This document shows positions 16,997 to 24,899 of a stretch of 64,000 bases of DNA, piece by piece; positions within the stretch are counted from its first letter, which is position 1, and every line of letters starts with the position of its first letter. The translations under genes were made by a program, and so were the position numbers. The notes below the pieces were generated by a model. The model was not told the DNA's origin. It was given only the letters and a program-made list of their open reading frames with translations, and did no database searches. Source of the DNA: Nitrospirota bacterium (GTDB lineage Bacteria > UBA2233); NCBI GenBank assembly GCA_011620345.1, contig WOZJ01000066.1, positions 1-64,000 of the forward strand, given 5' to 3'.

Positions 16997-17203
16997 GTGA
17001 GGCAAGCGTTATTTCTGAAGGCCCTCCGCGTCACGCTTTCCGGGCTCGGTGCCGGAGGGAAGAGCGCGAATGCATCGGTGGATCGCCTCATGGAGATGAG
17101 AAAACCTATCCAGAAGAGGGTTGCCCTCAAAGGTGAGACTCCCGTTTCTTGGAATGCATTCATTAGAAATTATCAGGAATTAAAGGAAGGAAAAAGGTTA
17201 TGA
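16997..17203 (+). CDS. Small basic protein of unknown function, first gene of the sigma-54 operon
   Basis: A 68-residue open frame that starts at GTG 16997, seven bases after the strong site GGAAGGAGG (16981-16989). It overlaps the next gene by four bases (ATGA at 17200). The longer frame back to ATG 16868 is rejected because it would start upstream of the promoter. The protein has no signal peptide or cysteine and is rich in Lys and Arg, with RKPIQKRVALKGETPVSW near the middle. I do not recognise a family. Reality is supported by the promoter, the ribosome binding site and the overlap, not by homology. Confidence 0.6.
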   Translation: MRQALFLKALRVTLSGLGAGGKSANASVDRLMEMRKPIQKRVALKGETPVSWNAFIRNYQELKEGKRL

Positions 17204-17565
17204 AACAATCGATCGTCGTTGGAAGCCTAGGAGTTGCCATGGTAGCTTTGGGCCTTGGGTTTGCACCACCCAGCAATGCTCAAGGATTGATGGATGGCCT
17301 TACGGGGCTGCTTGGGGCGCAGGCCCAAACCAGCACAACCGAGCCTACGGCTATGCCATCACCGTACCCGCTGCCGGAAAGTTTTTCGGACGGCGAAGAA
17401 GAATTGGCCGGAACCGCTCCCTTCGGTCCAGCGTTGGATACCGGCATGGCGACAACGCCCGATACTGGAACGCCGCAAGGAGCGACGGGCTCGAGCCCAG
17501 AGAGCCCAGAAGAAGGCATGACGCCACAACAGTTGCCGGCAATGCCCGTACAGCCAGGGTTCTAG
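17200..17565 (+). CDS. Secreted low-complexity protein of unknown function
   Basis: A 121-residue protein with a clear Sec signal peptide (MKQSIVVGSLGVAMVALGLG, cleavage likely after SNA near residue 27). The mature part is rich in Pro, Thr, Ser, Gly and acidic residues, has no cysteine and no predicted fold, and contains GLMDGLTGLLGAQAQ just after the cleavage site. AAGGAAGG precedes the ATG. It should be periplasmic, surface-associated or exported. It is the middle gene of three and probably acts with the cysteine-repeat protein that follows. No family is recognised. Confidence 0.7.
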   Translation: MKQSIVVGSLGVAMVALGLGFAPPSNAQGLMDGLTGLLGAQAQTSTTEPTAMPSPYPLPESFSDGEEELAGTAPFGPALDTGMATTPDTGTPQGATGSSPESPEEGMTPQQLPAMPVQPGF

Positions 17566-17600
17566 GATAGCCTGCAATCTAAAAAACAGGAGGGCTACCC

Positions 17601-17900
17601 ATGAAAAAGAAGCTAATATTTCCCGCCGCAACTCTTCAAGCGGTCATTTTGTTTGGAGTACCGGCGTTTGAGGCTCTTGCGCAAACGCCGGCGAACGAGC
17701 CCTCTATAGCTGCTTGCACTTCCTCAGGACTGTCTGAAGAACAGTGTCAGCAGTGTTTTTCTGCGGGGATGACGATGGAAGAGTGCCTTGCGCAGCAAGC
17801 GCAGCTACAGCCATCCGTGCTAGAGGATGCAGAAGAAGGGGCTGCGCCTGGCGGAGTTCCAGAGGCCCCAAGCGCACCGTCCCCATCCATGGGCTATTAG
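17601..17900 (+). CDS. Secreted small protein with a tandem C-x9-C repeat
   Basis: A 99-residue protein with a Sec signal peptide (cleavage likely after ALA near residue 27). The mature N-terminus has four cysteines in the pattern C-x9-C-x2-C-x9-C. These form two 13-residue repeats, CTSSGLSEEQCQQ and CFSAGMTMEECLA, which share C-x-S-x-G-(L/M)-(S/T)-x-E-x-C. This recalls the twin-CX9C alpha-hairpin of disulfide-bonded proteins, but the two-residue linker is much shorter. There is no CxxCH haem motif. The C-terminal 40 residues are Pro, Ala and Glu rich. CAGGAGGG precedes the ATG. It is the last gene of the operon, followed by a terminator. No family is recognised. Confidence 0.72.
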   Translation: MKKKLIFPAATLQAVILFGVPAFEALAQTPANEPSIAACTSSGLSEEQCQQCFSAGMTMEECLAQQAQLQPSVLEDAEEGAAPGGVPEAPSAPSPSMGY

Positions 17901-17925
17901 AGTTTTTTAAACCCAATAACCCATA

Positions 17926-17964
17926 CCCCCTCGGGCCTGCCAGCCCGAGGGGGTGTTTCATTTT
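17926..17964 (+). terminator. Intrinsic terminator of the small-protein operon
   Basis: An 11-bp GC-rich stem (17926-17936 with 17943-17953), a 6-base loop and the T-rich tail TGTTTCATTTT. It lies 26 bases after the last stop codon. Confidence 0.92.
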
Positions 17965-17995
17965 AACATGCAGCATGGACTGCGAAAAAAGAGAG

Positions 17996-18790
17996 CTACC
18001 GGCGCTTTAGCGTGGTTTGGTAGAGAAGCTCTCTTGAAATCTTATGTGCCGTATCCTGCAAGGAGGCGGCGAAGTGAGGAATCGTGCTCGAAGTGAGCTG
18101 GGCGCTCGTTCCAGTAAGCCCGATGGCCGCCTCGATTCGTTGGGAGCTGTTGAATAACGGAACGGCAAGACATACGACGCCCTCGCTTACCTCCTCTAAG
18201 TCGGTAGCGTATCCCCTCGATCGAACAAGCTCGAGTTCTTTGAGGAACCTGTCCTTTGATACGATCGTTTTCGGCGTAAGACGCTTGAATACATAGCCAT
18301 CAAGAAGGTCTTCCACCTCAACCCTTGGCAAAAACGCCGCGATGGCCTTTCCGACCGCGCTTGCGTGGGCTTCTACCCCTTTCCCTGCGTTCGTGTTGAC
18401 CCTGATGAGCGTCGGAGCCTCTGCTTTTTCAATGTACACCGCCTCTTTGCCTTCCAGAACTGCCAAATGGGCCGTAAGCCGGGTTTGTTTGGCCAAAACC
18501 CCCAAATGGGGCAAGACCACCTCGCGGATATCGAACCCGGAAAGCAGTCCTGTGGAAAGGCTAAGAAGCTTGAGTCCAAGGCTGTATCGGGCGCTCAGAG
18601 CGTCTTTTTTGATATAGCCGGTCTTTAGCAGCGTGGAGAGGATGTACGTTGCCGAACTTTTGGGAATCTTTAGCCGCCTTGTGAGTTCGGCGTGCGTCAT
18701 TCCCCCTTTTTTCCTGGAAAGCGCTTCCAGTACGGCAAGGGCTCGAAGGATCGCCCTCGAGGAGCCGAGTGTGTCTTTCGGCGATTGCAT
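17996..18790 (-). CDS. IclR-family transcriptional regulator
   Basis: A 264-residue regulator. The N-terminal winged helix-turn-helix (about residues 10-72) has GGMTHAELTRRLKIPKSSATY. The C-terminal GAF-like effector domain (about 80-250) has the family segments VEAHASAVGKAIAAFLP and LEEVSEGVVCLAVPLF. The usual short N-terminal arm for dimers is present. IclR proteins commonly control carbon catabolic genes, but the target here is unknown. It is separated from the small-protein operon by a terminator and is convergent with it, so it is not obviously part of the sigma-54 system. Confidence 0.9.
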   Translation of the reverse strand: MQSPKDTLGSSRAILRALAVLEALSRKKGGMTHAELTRRLKIPKSSATYILSTLLKTGYIKKDALSARYSLGLKLLSLSTGLLSGFDIREVVLPHLGVLAKQTRLTAHLAVLEGKEAVYIEKAEAPTLIRVNTNAGKGVEAHASAVGKAIAAFLPRVEVEDLLDGYVFKRLTPKTIVSKDRFLKELELVRSRGYATDLEEVSEGVVCLAVPLFNSSQRIEAAIGLTGTSAQLTSSTIPHFAASLQDTAHKISRELLYQTTLKRR

Positions 18791-18829
18791 GCTGGGTCTT
18801 TCAACGTTAAAAAGGCTTGCCTTGCGCGC

Positions 18830-19051
18830 CTACCCTTTGCACGTTCCGCAGCCTGTGGCGCTGCAACCAGAGCATGAAGCCCCGGACGACGCACTCCCTT
18901 GGATTCCGGACCCTTGGAAGGCGAAGACGGAAACCTTACGATCGAGCTCTACGCTTTGGCAGTACTTGCATGCAGGCGTCTCTTTCTTGTTCCTCAAAAA
19001 AAGTTCGAAGCTTTTCCCGCATGCAGCGCATGTATACTCGAAAATCGGCAT
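18830..19051 (-). CDS. FmdB-family zinc-ribbon protein
   Basis: A 73-residue protein that begins MPIFEYTCAACGKSFE, typical of the FmdB regulatory protein family. Zinc ligands are the CxxC pairs YTCAACG and ACKYCQS. The C-terminal tail is rich in Ser, Gly and Cys (CSGCSATGCGTC), common in the family and possibly a further metal site. GAAGGAG precedes the ATG at 19051; a TTG two codons upstream is rejected. The 175 bases before it towards malQ hold no gene that I can support. Confidence 0.88.
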   Translation of the reverse strand: MPIFEYTCAACGKSFELFLRNKKETPACKYCQSVELDRKVSVFAFQGSGIQGSASSGASCSGCSATGCGTCKG

Positions 19052-19226
19052 GGACAACTCCTTCAGTACTTTTTAGTCCTTATTTATAGCATAGCTCTTT
19101 GGCGTGGCTCGTGGAATCCTTCGGGGCAGGGCAATCGTGCTATGAAGGCTTGCAGGAGATGGGTTCAAAGCGGTAGTCGCCGTTAAGGGCTTCACGGAAC
19201 TTACGGAAGCGAAGGCTTTGTAACGC

Positions 19227-21332
19227 CTAGAGGTTCCGCCCTTCTTTTCTGAGGCCGGCCAGCTTTTTTAGCACCCCTAAAACCCTCGGGTCGGTTTTTA
19301 TCTGCTCGAGGCTCAAGGCGGCTTTCCTGCGCCAGTTGGGCCGTTCATCGCCCGTGCCCGGCATGTTCTGGAAGGCCCGCTCGAGCCAGAGGTCTTCTAG
19401 GTTGACCAACAGGATCCTGGCCTGGCTTTGAGCCAAGAATTTGAGTGCGGCCAAAAGGAACGTTTCAAGGCCATCTCCTTGCAAAAGCCCTCTGGCCTCC
19501 AGAAAATTCCTTAGGGATTGCGTGAGCCTTTGTCTCGATTCGAGCTCTTCGGGTGCTTTTTCTTTGGAGAGGTAGCCAAGTGCCACGCGCTCTTGGATGT
19601 CGAGCGCTTCGAGGAACGAAGCGAACGTGGGCATGTCGTGTGTGCCCAGGCTGGCTAGGGCATCCTCGATCGGGTCGGGCAGTGCGTGTTCGGGGTCGGG
19701 CCGGATTTCGGCCAGGAGGCAGTACATCCGCTGGAGGCCCGTTCGTTCCATAGCCTTACGCATGTACCCGGACACCGTGCCCAGGTCTTCGCCCACCAGC
19801 ATGGATTTTGCCCTGTGCGATTCGATCGCCAAAATGGGGTATAGCTCTTCGTAAGGGTAGCGGAGGTACATCCCATCTTTGGCCTCGAACCCAGATGGAA
19901 TCACGAAGAGCCGGTGCAAACCCATGACGTGGTCAAGCCTGAGCACGCCCGCGAGTTCGAGGTTTGTGCGAATCGTTTCGATGAAATCTAGATGGCCGAG
20001 CTCGCGGGTTTTTTCCGGGTGGGGCGGCATGAACCCCCAGTTCTGGCCGAGCATAAAGAACGTATCGGGGGGGGCCCCGATAGAAAGCCCCTCGACAAAG
20101 CACCCTTGGTAGGCCCAGGCATCGAACCCGTCCGGGTTGACGCCGACGGGAAGGTCTAGGTAAATCGCCCCGTTTTTGGCCTTTGTTTGCTCGCAAAGCG
20201 CCCTCAACTGACGGAATGCTTGCCACTGGGAGAAAAGATGGTAGCGAAATGCCTTGGGCGGGACATCCCCGGGGCAAAGCCTTCCTGATTTCATCCGCTC
20301 CGGCCATCGTCGAAAGCCTAGCCCCAATGCCTCGAGTGCAGCCATAAAAAGGGCGAACTCATTGGCCCTTGGGCGCTCCCTAAGGAACGTCTCGATGCCT
20401 GCTAAGTCGCCCCTTTGAAAGTATGCCTCGGCGAGCGGCTCCAAAACCGAGCGTTTGAGCGCCATGGCTCTTCTGTAGTCTACGAGAGGGTCTTCGTTTA
20501 GCGCTTGCACGCTCGCCCAGAAGGCCGGGTCTTGAAACCTCTTCATGGCCTCTTTGCTGGCGTTGAGCTCTTGGATTTGAGCGATATCGATGAAAGCTGG
20601 GTTCAAAAACTGCCGGCTTACGGGTGAGTAAGGGCTTGGGCTGAAAAGCGGCCCTTCGACAAAGCTCGATGTAAGGGGCAGCAACCCGATCACGTTTGCG
20701 CCGTGATCCATTGCAAATTGAACAAATTGCTCGAGGTCTCCAAAATCACCCACGCCCATGCTCTTTTTGGAATGGAGCGCGTACAGCGGGAGAAACAGCC
20801 CGAGCTCTCGCCACGCCTCGTGGACAAACGCCCTCTTTGGGCTGCAAAAAAGATGGGCGGTGTATTCTTGGTCGCCAAGCTCGAGCTTGAGTGTATGGTA
20901 GCCGGCTGAAAGCCTTAAGGGGAGCGTGATCGCATACAATGGAGGAGCGTAAGGAGTTTGCTCGGCACTAAGCGGCCTTAGGGCTTCATAGGAAAGCTCT
21001 ATCTTTCTTGATGCGCCCGTTTCTTCTTGGACCTCGAACACCAAGGATCCCTTGGGGAGGCCTTTGGGCAGCCGAATCCGGATGCGGACGGACTCGTTCT
21101 CCAAGCAGGGGATTCCGGGTTCCAAGGGGCGGCCCCATAAGGCTTCTTGCTTAGCTTTGAGAGCGTTCGGCACATCCTCGATGCGTTCCAGCCCTGACCC
21201 CAGCGCCTTGAGGGTGGCGAGGATCGCCTCTTGGGAGGGCTCACGCCATACTCTTTGGATGTCGTAGTAACCGATTTGAAGCCCCCAGGCAGCGGCGAGA
21301 CGTCTAAGCGGCCTTGGAATTGCTTGGTTCAT
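19227..21332 (-). CDS. malQ: 4-alpha-glucanotransferase (amylomaltase)
   Basis: A 701-residue GH77 enzyme that transfers maltodextrin segments between alpha-1,4-glucans and releases glucose. The N-terminal extension (about residues 1-170) resembles the long form of MalQ. The catalytic part has LYALHSKKSMGVGDFGDLEQ, LRLDHVMGLHRLF with the nucleophile Asp, LVGEDLGTVSGYM with the acid/base Glu, and SLGTHDMPTF. Its start overlaps the end of the TreS-maltokinase gene by four bases, so it is the downstream gene of that operon. Its products can feed TreY/TreZ or return maltose to TreS. Confidence 0.95.
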   Translation of the reverse strand: MNQAIPRPLRRLAAAWGLQIGYYDIQRVWREPSQEAILATLKALGSGLERIEDVPNALKAKQEALWGRPLEPGIPCLENESVRIRIRLPKGLPKGSLVFEVQEETGASRKIELSYEALRPLSAEQTPYAPPLYAITLPLRLSAGYHTLKLELGDQEYTAHLFCSPKRAFVHEAWRELGLFLPLYALHSKKSMGVGDFGDLEQFVQFAMDHGANVIGLLPLTSSFVEGPLFSPSPYSPVSRQFLNPAFIDIAQIQELNASKEAMKRFQDPAFWASVQALNEDPLVDYRRAMALKRSVLEPLAEAYFQRGDLAGIETFLRERPRANEFALFMAALEALGLGFRRWPERMKSGRLCPGDVPPKAFRYHLFSQWQAFRQLRALCEQTKAKNGAIYLDLPVGVNPDGFDAWAYQGCFVEGLSIGAPPDTFFMLGQNWGFMPPHPEKTRELGHLDFIETIRTNLELAGVLRLDHVMGLHRLFVIPSGFEAKDGMYLRYPYEELYPILAIESHRAKSMLVGEDLGTVSGYMRKAMERTGLQRMYCLLAEIRPDPEHALPDPIEDALASLGTHDMPTFASFLEALDIQERVALGYLSKEKAPEELESRQRLTQSLRNFLEARGLLQGDGLETFLLAALKFLAQSQARILLVNLEDLWLERAFQNMPGTGDERPNWRRKAALSLEQIKTDPRVLGVLKKLAGLRKEGRNL

Positions 21333-24300
21333 CCTTGGGGCTCCTGTTGCTTGAGGACCTCCAAAAGCCCGCTAAGGGGCACTCCAACCCAATCGGGACG
21401 GCTCATCAGCTCGTACTCGATCTCGTACAGCGCCTTTTCGACGAGGAAAAAATTGAGGAGCTCCCGAAGGACCCCTTGGTCTTCCGGGACAAGCCGGGTT
21501 TGCGAGGCTTCAAGGAGGTGAAAGTAGGAATCGAGAAAGGTTTTGGCGACCACGAAATACCAAACCATGGCCCACCCGCGGGTCTTTTCGATGTCCTCCG
21601 ACCTTAGCTCCGTAGGAATCCGGCCTCCGAGCCCAAAATGGACGGCGTAGTGAAAAGACCTGAGCATACCGGCCACGTCCCGCAAGCAGGAACGCTTGAG
21701 CCGCCTTTCGCCGAGCGGCCTTAAGGGTTCGCCCTCGAAATCGATGATAACGAAATCTTTGCCCGTGTAGAGCACCTGGCCTAAGTGGAAATCTCCGTGG
21801 ATGCGGATCCGCATGGCCTGCATTTTTTTAGTAAACAGCGGTTGGAAGCGCGCCTCGATCTTGGCTTTCATGGATAGCAGCCGTTCGGCCTGGAGTTTTT
21901 CTTCTTGTGGTAGGTTCTTGAGGGAGCCTTTTAAAAGATCAAACGTGCGGGCTGAAAGGCTTCTGAAGGCGTGGTAGACGCCTCTTTGGTAGACGAGTGT
22001 GAAGGGTTCCGGAATGAAGGCCGGGTTCTCCTTCTCTACGCTAAGCGCGGTATGAAGCTCCGCCGTCCTTTGGCCAAGCAGTCTCGCGGATTCAAGATAG
22101 GGGCCGATCACGCTGGGGACTTCCTCAGGGAGAGAGGCTATATCCAAAAAGAGGGGGTCCTTTGGCATTCCAAGCTCGCCGGGGGCGGTATCGGCGGCCA
22201 TGGCCCTCTCGAAGAACTGACCCAAGGAGTGGAGCGTATAGCTCCAGGCATCTCCTTGGTTGGGAACGTAATCGACAAGAACACCCACGGACCAAGGCTC
22301 TTCGCCTTTACCGCGCCGATACTCGAGCGAGCCCATCAAGGGCGGGGTTTTTGTGGGCATTCCTTTGCGCGTAAGAAAGCTCAAGACCTCGAGCTCTGGG
22401 TTGATCCCGTCTTCTACATGCCTGAAGAGCTTCAAAATCAGCTTGTCCCCGAACGCGGCGGAGGTGTTGCTCTGTTCGGCAGAAAGCACCCTTGGCTCCA
22501 AGCCGCCCGATACCTCCTCTTCGTAAAACTTCCTCAATGTCCCCATCGGGAGGGCGAGCAGATTTCCGCGCTTGCCTTTGAAGCGCCTGCGTTTGGCGAT
22601 TGCCTCGAGGAGGGAAGCGAGCACTTCTTTGAGCCCAGTGGCATCGCACAAAAGAAAGTCCTCTTTTGATCTTGTCTGGATCTTGGCCAGGACGGGGATT
22701 TTGGAGTTAGCCTCCTCGCCCGGAATGAGCCCAAGGGCCATCAGGTAAGTGTTCGGGGCTCCTTCGTTGAAATCAACCCGAAGGAGCGTAAGCCAGGTTA
22801 AAAAAGGCTCATGCCCCAAGGGGATCGTCTCGGTAAGGTTGACGCTACGGATTGTCCTTGCCTTGGCCGCAAACCACCGGCATGTTTTCAGGTAGTCAGG
22901 CAAAAGCTCTAAAAGCTTCGAAAGCGGCCTTGGTTTATCAAAGAGGTCGTCTGGGTTCCCCACGCCAATGACGGGGAAAGCGAAAAGCTTCGGGGCTACG
23001 CTAACGGCGGGTTCGGGTAGCTTTGCGGGCTCGAGCGTGAAGAAGTAAAAAGAATGAGGGCCTAACGTAAGCGCGTAGGGCTCTTGGGTGATTTCGGGGA
23101 ACTCCACCTTGCCGAACATCTCGACAGGCCTTCTTCCGATGCAATCCGACAAATCGAGCCTGCAGTACTGGACGAATCTGGAGAGGTTGGATACGACAAG
23201 CACCTGCTGGCCTTCGTAGCCTCTAAGAAATGCAAAAATCTTGCTGTTTTCCGGCCTTAAGAAGGTTATATCCCCCCGGCTGAACGCCTTGCAGCCCTTC
23301 CTTAGCGCGATTAGGCGTTTCGTGAACCAAAGAAGTGAACCCGGGTTCGCCTTCTGGGCCTCGACGTTGATCGTTTCATAGTGGTACTCGGGGTCCGTGA
23401 TGGGGGGCAGGTAGAGCCTCTGGGGATTGGCCTTCGAGAACCCCGCGTTCCTGTCAGGGCCCCATTGCATGGGGGTGCGTACGCCGTTCCTGTCGCCCAA
23501 GTAAATATTGTCGCCCATTCCAATCTCATCGCCATAGTAAAGGATGGGAGTGCCGGGCAACGAGAACAAAAGCGCGTTCATCAACTCGATCCTTCGTCGG
23601 TTGTTGCCAAGGAGCGGGGCAAGCCTGCGGCGTATTCCTAAGTTGATACGGGCCTGAGGGTCCTTGGCGTAAACCCTGTACATGTAATCGCGCTCCTCGT
23701 CCGTCACCATCTCGAGCGTGAGTTCGTCGTGGTTCCGTAAAAACAGTCCCCACTGGCAGGTTTCTGGAATCTGTGGAGTTTGCACGAGGATGTCCACGAT
23801 GGGAAATCGGTCTTCAGTGTATAGCGCCATGAAGAGCCTTGGCATCAAGGGAAAGTGGAATGCCATGTGGCATTCATCGCCGTCGCCAAAGTAGGCGACG
23901 GCGTCCTCCGGCCATTGGTTGGCCTCGGCCAAAAGCATTCGCGCGTGGAAGTGTTCGTCGATGTATCTCCTTAGCTCTTGCAAGAACGCGTGCGTCTCGG
24001 GGAGGTTCTCGCAGTTCGTCCCTTCGCGCTCGAAGAGATAGGGGACAGCATCCAGCCTCAACCCCGACACGCCCATGGCCAGCCAGAAATCCACCGCCTT
24101 GAGCATGGCAGCCCGGACGGCCGGGTTGTCGAAGTTTAAATCAGGCTGGTGGGAGTAGAACCGATGCCAGTAGTAGGCCCTGGCGATCGGGTCCCAAGCC
24201 CAGTTGGACGTCTCGAAGTCTTTGAAAATGATCCTTGCGTCCTTGTAAGGCTCGGCCGTCTCGCTCCATACGTAGAAGTTTCTCTTCCTAGAGGCCGGGC

Positions 24301-24691
24301 TCGCCCTGCGCGCTTGCTGGAACCAAGGGTGCTGGTCGGAGGTATGGTTTAAAACGAGCTCCGTGATGACCCGAATCCCCCTCTTCGTCGCCTCCTTCAT
24401 AAAATGCTCGAAGTCCTTGAGCGTCCCGTAGGAGGGATGAACCCCGGTATAATCCGCGATGTCGTAGCCGTCATCTTTCAATGGTGATGGGTAAAACGGC
24501 AAGAGCCAAACGGCGGTAACCCCCAGGTCTTCCAGGTAATCGAGCTTTTCGGCAAGCCCGCGGAAATCGCCGATCCCGTCGCCGTCGGAATCGTAAAAGG
24601 CGCGGACGTGCAATTCGTACAGGATGGCATCTTTGAACCATAAGGGGTCGTCGCCTTCGAGTACGCCTTGGAATTTACGTTTGACCGGCAT
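21329..24691 (-). CDS. treS: Trehalose synthase / maltokinase fusion protein
   Basis: A 1120-residue two-enzyme protein. Residues 1 to about 560 are TreS (GH13), which interconverts trehalose and maltose: YELHVRAFYDSDGDGIGDF, GLRLDAVPYL with the nucleophile Asp, LLAEANQWPED with the acid/base Glu, and RNHDELTLEM. Residues from about 590 to 1115 are a maltokinase (Pep2/Mak) with the aminoglycoside-kinase-like motif IRIHGDFHLGQVL and IIDFEGEPLRP. The fusion makes maltose 1-phosphate, the donor for GlgE in the alpha-glucan pathway. No glgE or glgB is in the window. Such fusions are known in many bacteria. It is coupled to malQ. Confidence 0.95.
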   Translation of the reverse strand: MPVKRKFQGVLEGDDPLWFKDAILYELHVRAFYDSDGDGIGDFRGLAEKLDYLEDLGVTAVWLLPFYPSPLKDDGYDIADYTGVHPSYGTLKDFEHFMKEATKRGIRVITELVLNHTSDQHPWFQQARRASPASRKRNFYVWSETAEPYKDARIIFKDFETSNWAWDPIARAYYWHRFYSHQPDLNFDNPAVRAAMLKAVDFWLAMGVSGLRLDAVPYLFEREGTNCENLPETHAFLQELRRYIDEHFHARMLLAEANQWPEDAVAYFGDGDECHMAFHFPLMPRLFMALYTEDRFPIVDILVQTPQIPETCQWGLFLRNHDELTLEMVTDEERDYMYRVYAKDPQARINLGIRRRLAPLLGNNRRRIELMNALLFSLPGTPILYYGDEIGMGDNIYLGDRNGVRTPMQWGPDRNAGFSKANPQRLYLPPITDPEYHYETINVEAQKANPGSLLWFTKRLIALRKGCKAFSRGDITFLRPENSKIFAFLRGYEGQQVLVVSNLSRFVQYCRLDLSDCIGRRPVEMFGKVEFPEITQEPYALTLGPHSFYFFTLEPAKLPEPAVSVAPKLFAFPVIGVGNPDDLFDKPRPLSKLLELLPDYLKTCRWFAAKARTIRSVNLTETIPLGHEPFLTWLTLLRVDFNEGAPNTYLMALGLIPGEEANSKIPVLAKIQTRSKEDFLLCDATGLKEVLASLLEAIAKRRRFKGKRGNLLALPMGTLRKFYEEEVSGGLEPRVLSAEQSNTSAAFGDKLILKLFRHVEDGINPELEVLSFLTRKGMPTKTPPLMGSLEYRRGKGEEPWSVGVLVDYVPNQGDAWSYTLHSLGQFFERAMAADTAPGELGMPKDPLFLDIASLPEEVPSVIGPYLESARLLGQRTAELHTALSVEKENPAFIPEPFTLVYQRGVYHAFRSLSARTFDLLKGSLKNLPQEEKLQAERLLSMKAKIEARFQPLFTKKMQAMRIRIHGDFHLGQVLYTGKDFVIIDFEGEPLRPLGERRLKRSCLRDVAGMLRSFHYAVHFGLGGRIPTELRSEDIEKTRGWAMVWYFVVAKTFLDSYFHLLEASQTRLVPEDQGVLRELLNFFLVEKALYEIEYELMSRPDWVGVPLSGLLEVLKQQEPQG

Positions 24692-24798
24692 GGTTCGCTC
24701 CTAATTCTGTGGCATCGTGTGGGGGGCCAGCGTGGCGCTCAAGGGCGGCTTTTTTGGAGAGCCCTTGCCCAAAATCAAAGAGTTGATCATGTGAAGAG

Positions 24799-24826
24799 TC
24801 TACAAAGCCAGAATACAGGGTGTCAA
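24799..24826 (-). promoter_or_regulatory. Possible promoter for treS-malQ
   Basis: The minus strand has a perfect -35 TTGACA (24826-24821) and, 16 bases on, a weak -10 TGTAGA (24804-24799). The leader would be about 100 bases. The 208-base gap to pyk holds no other clear element. Confidence 0.35.
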
Positions 24827-24899
24827 CCGAAAGGGTTTGCGCAATTTTTGGTCCTCAATTAAGCTTGGAGGAAATAACGCAACTCATCCAAGGGGGCGT

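Noticed and set aside
17713-17791. Haem-binding or ferredoxin site in the cysteine-repeat protein
   Set aside because: The CQQC is followed by Phe and not His, and spacing does not fit any [4Fe-4S] motif. A disulfide hairpin is more likely.
19052-19226. Possible tRNA suggested by a GGTTCAAA sequence near 19158
   Set aside because: No acceptor stem or anticodon arm can be folded around it.
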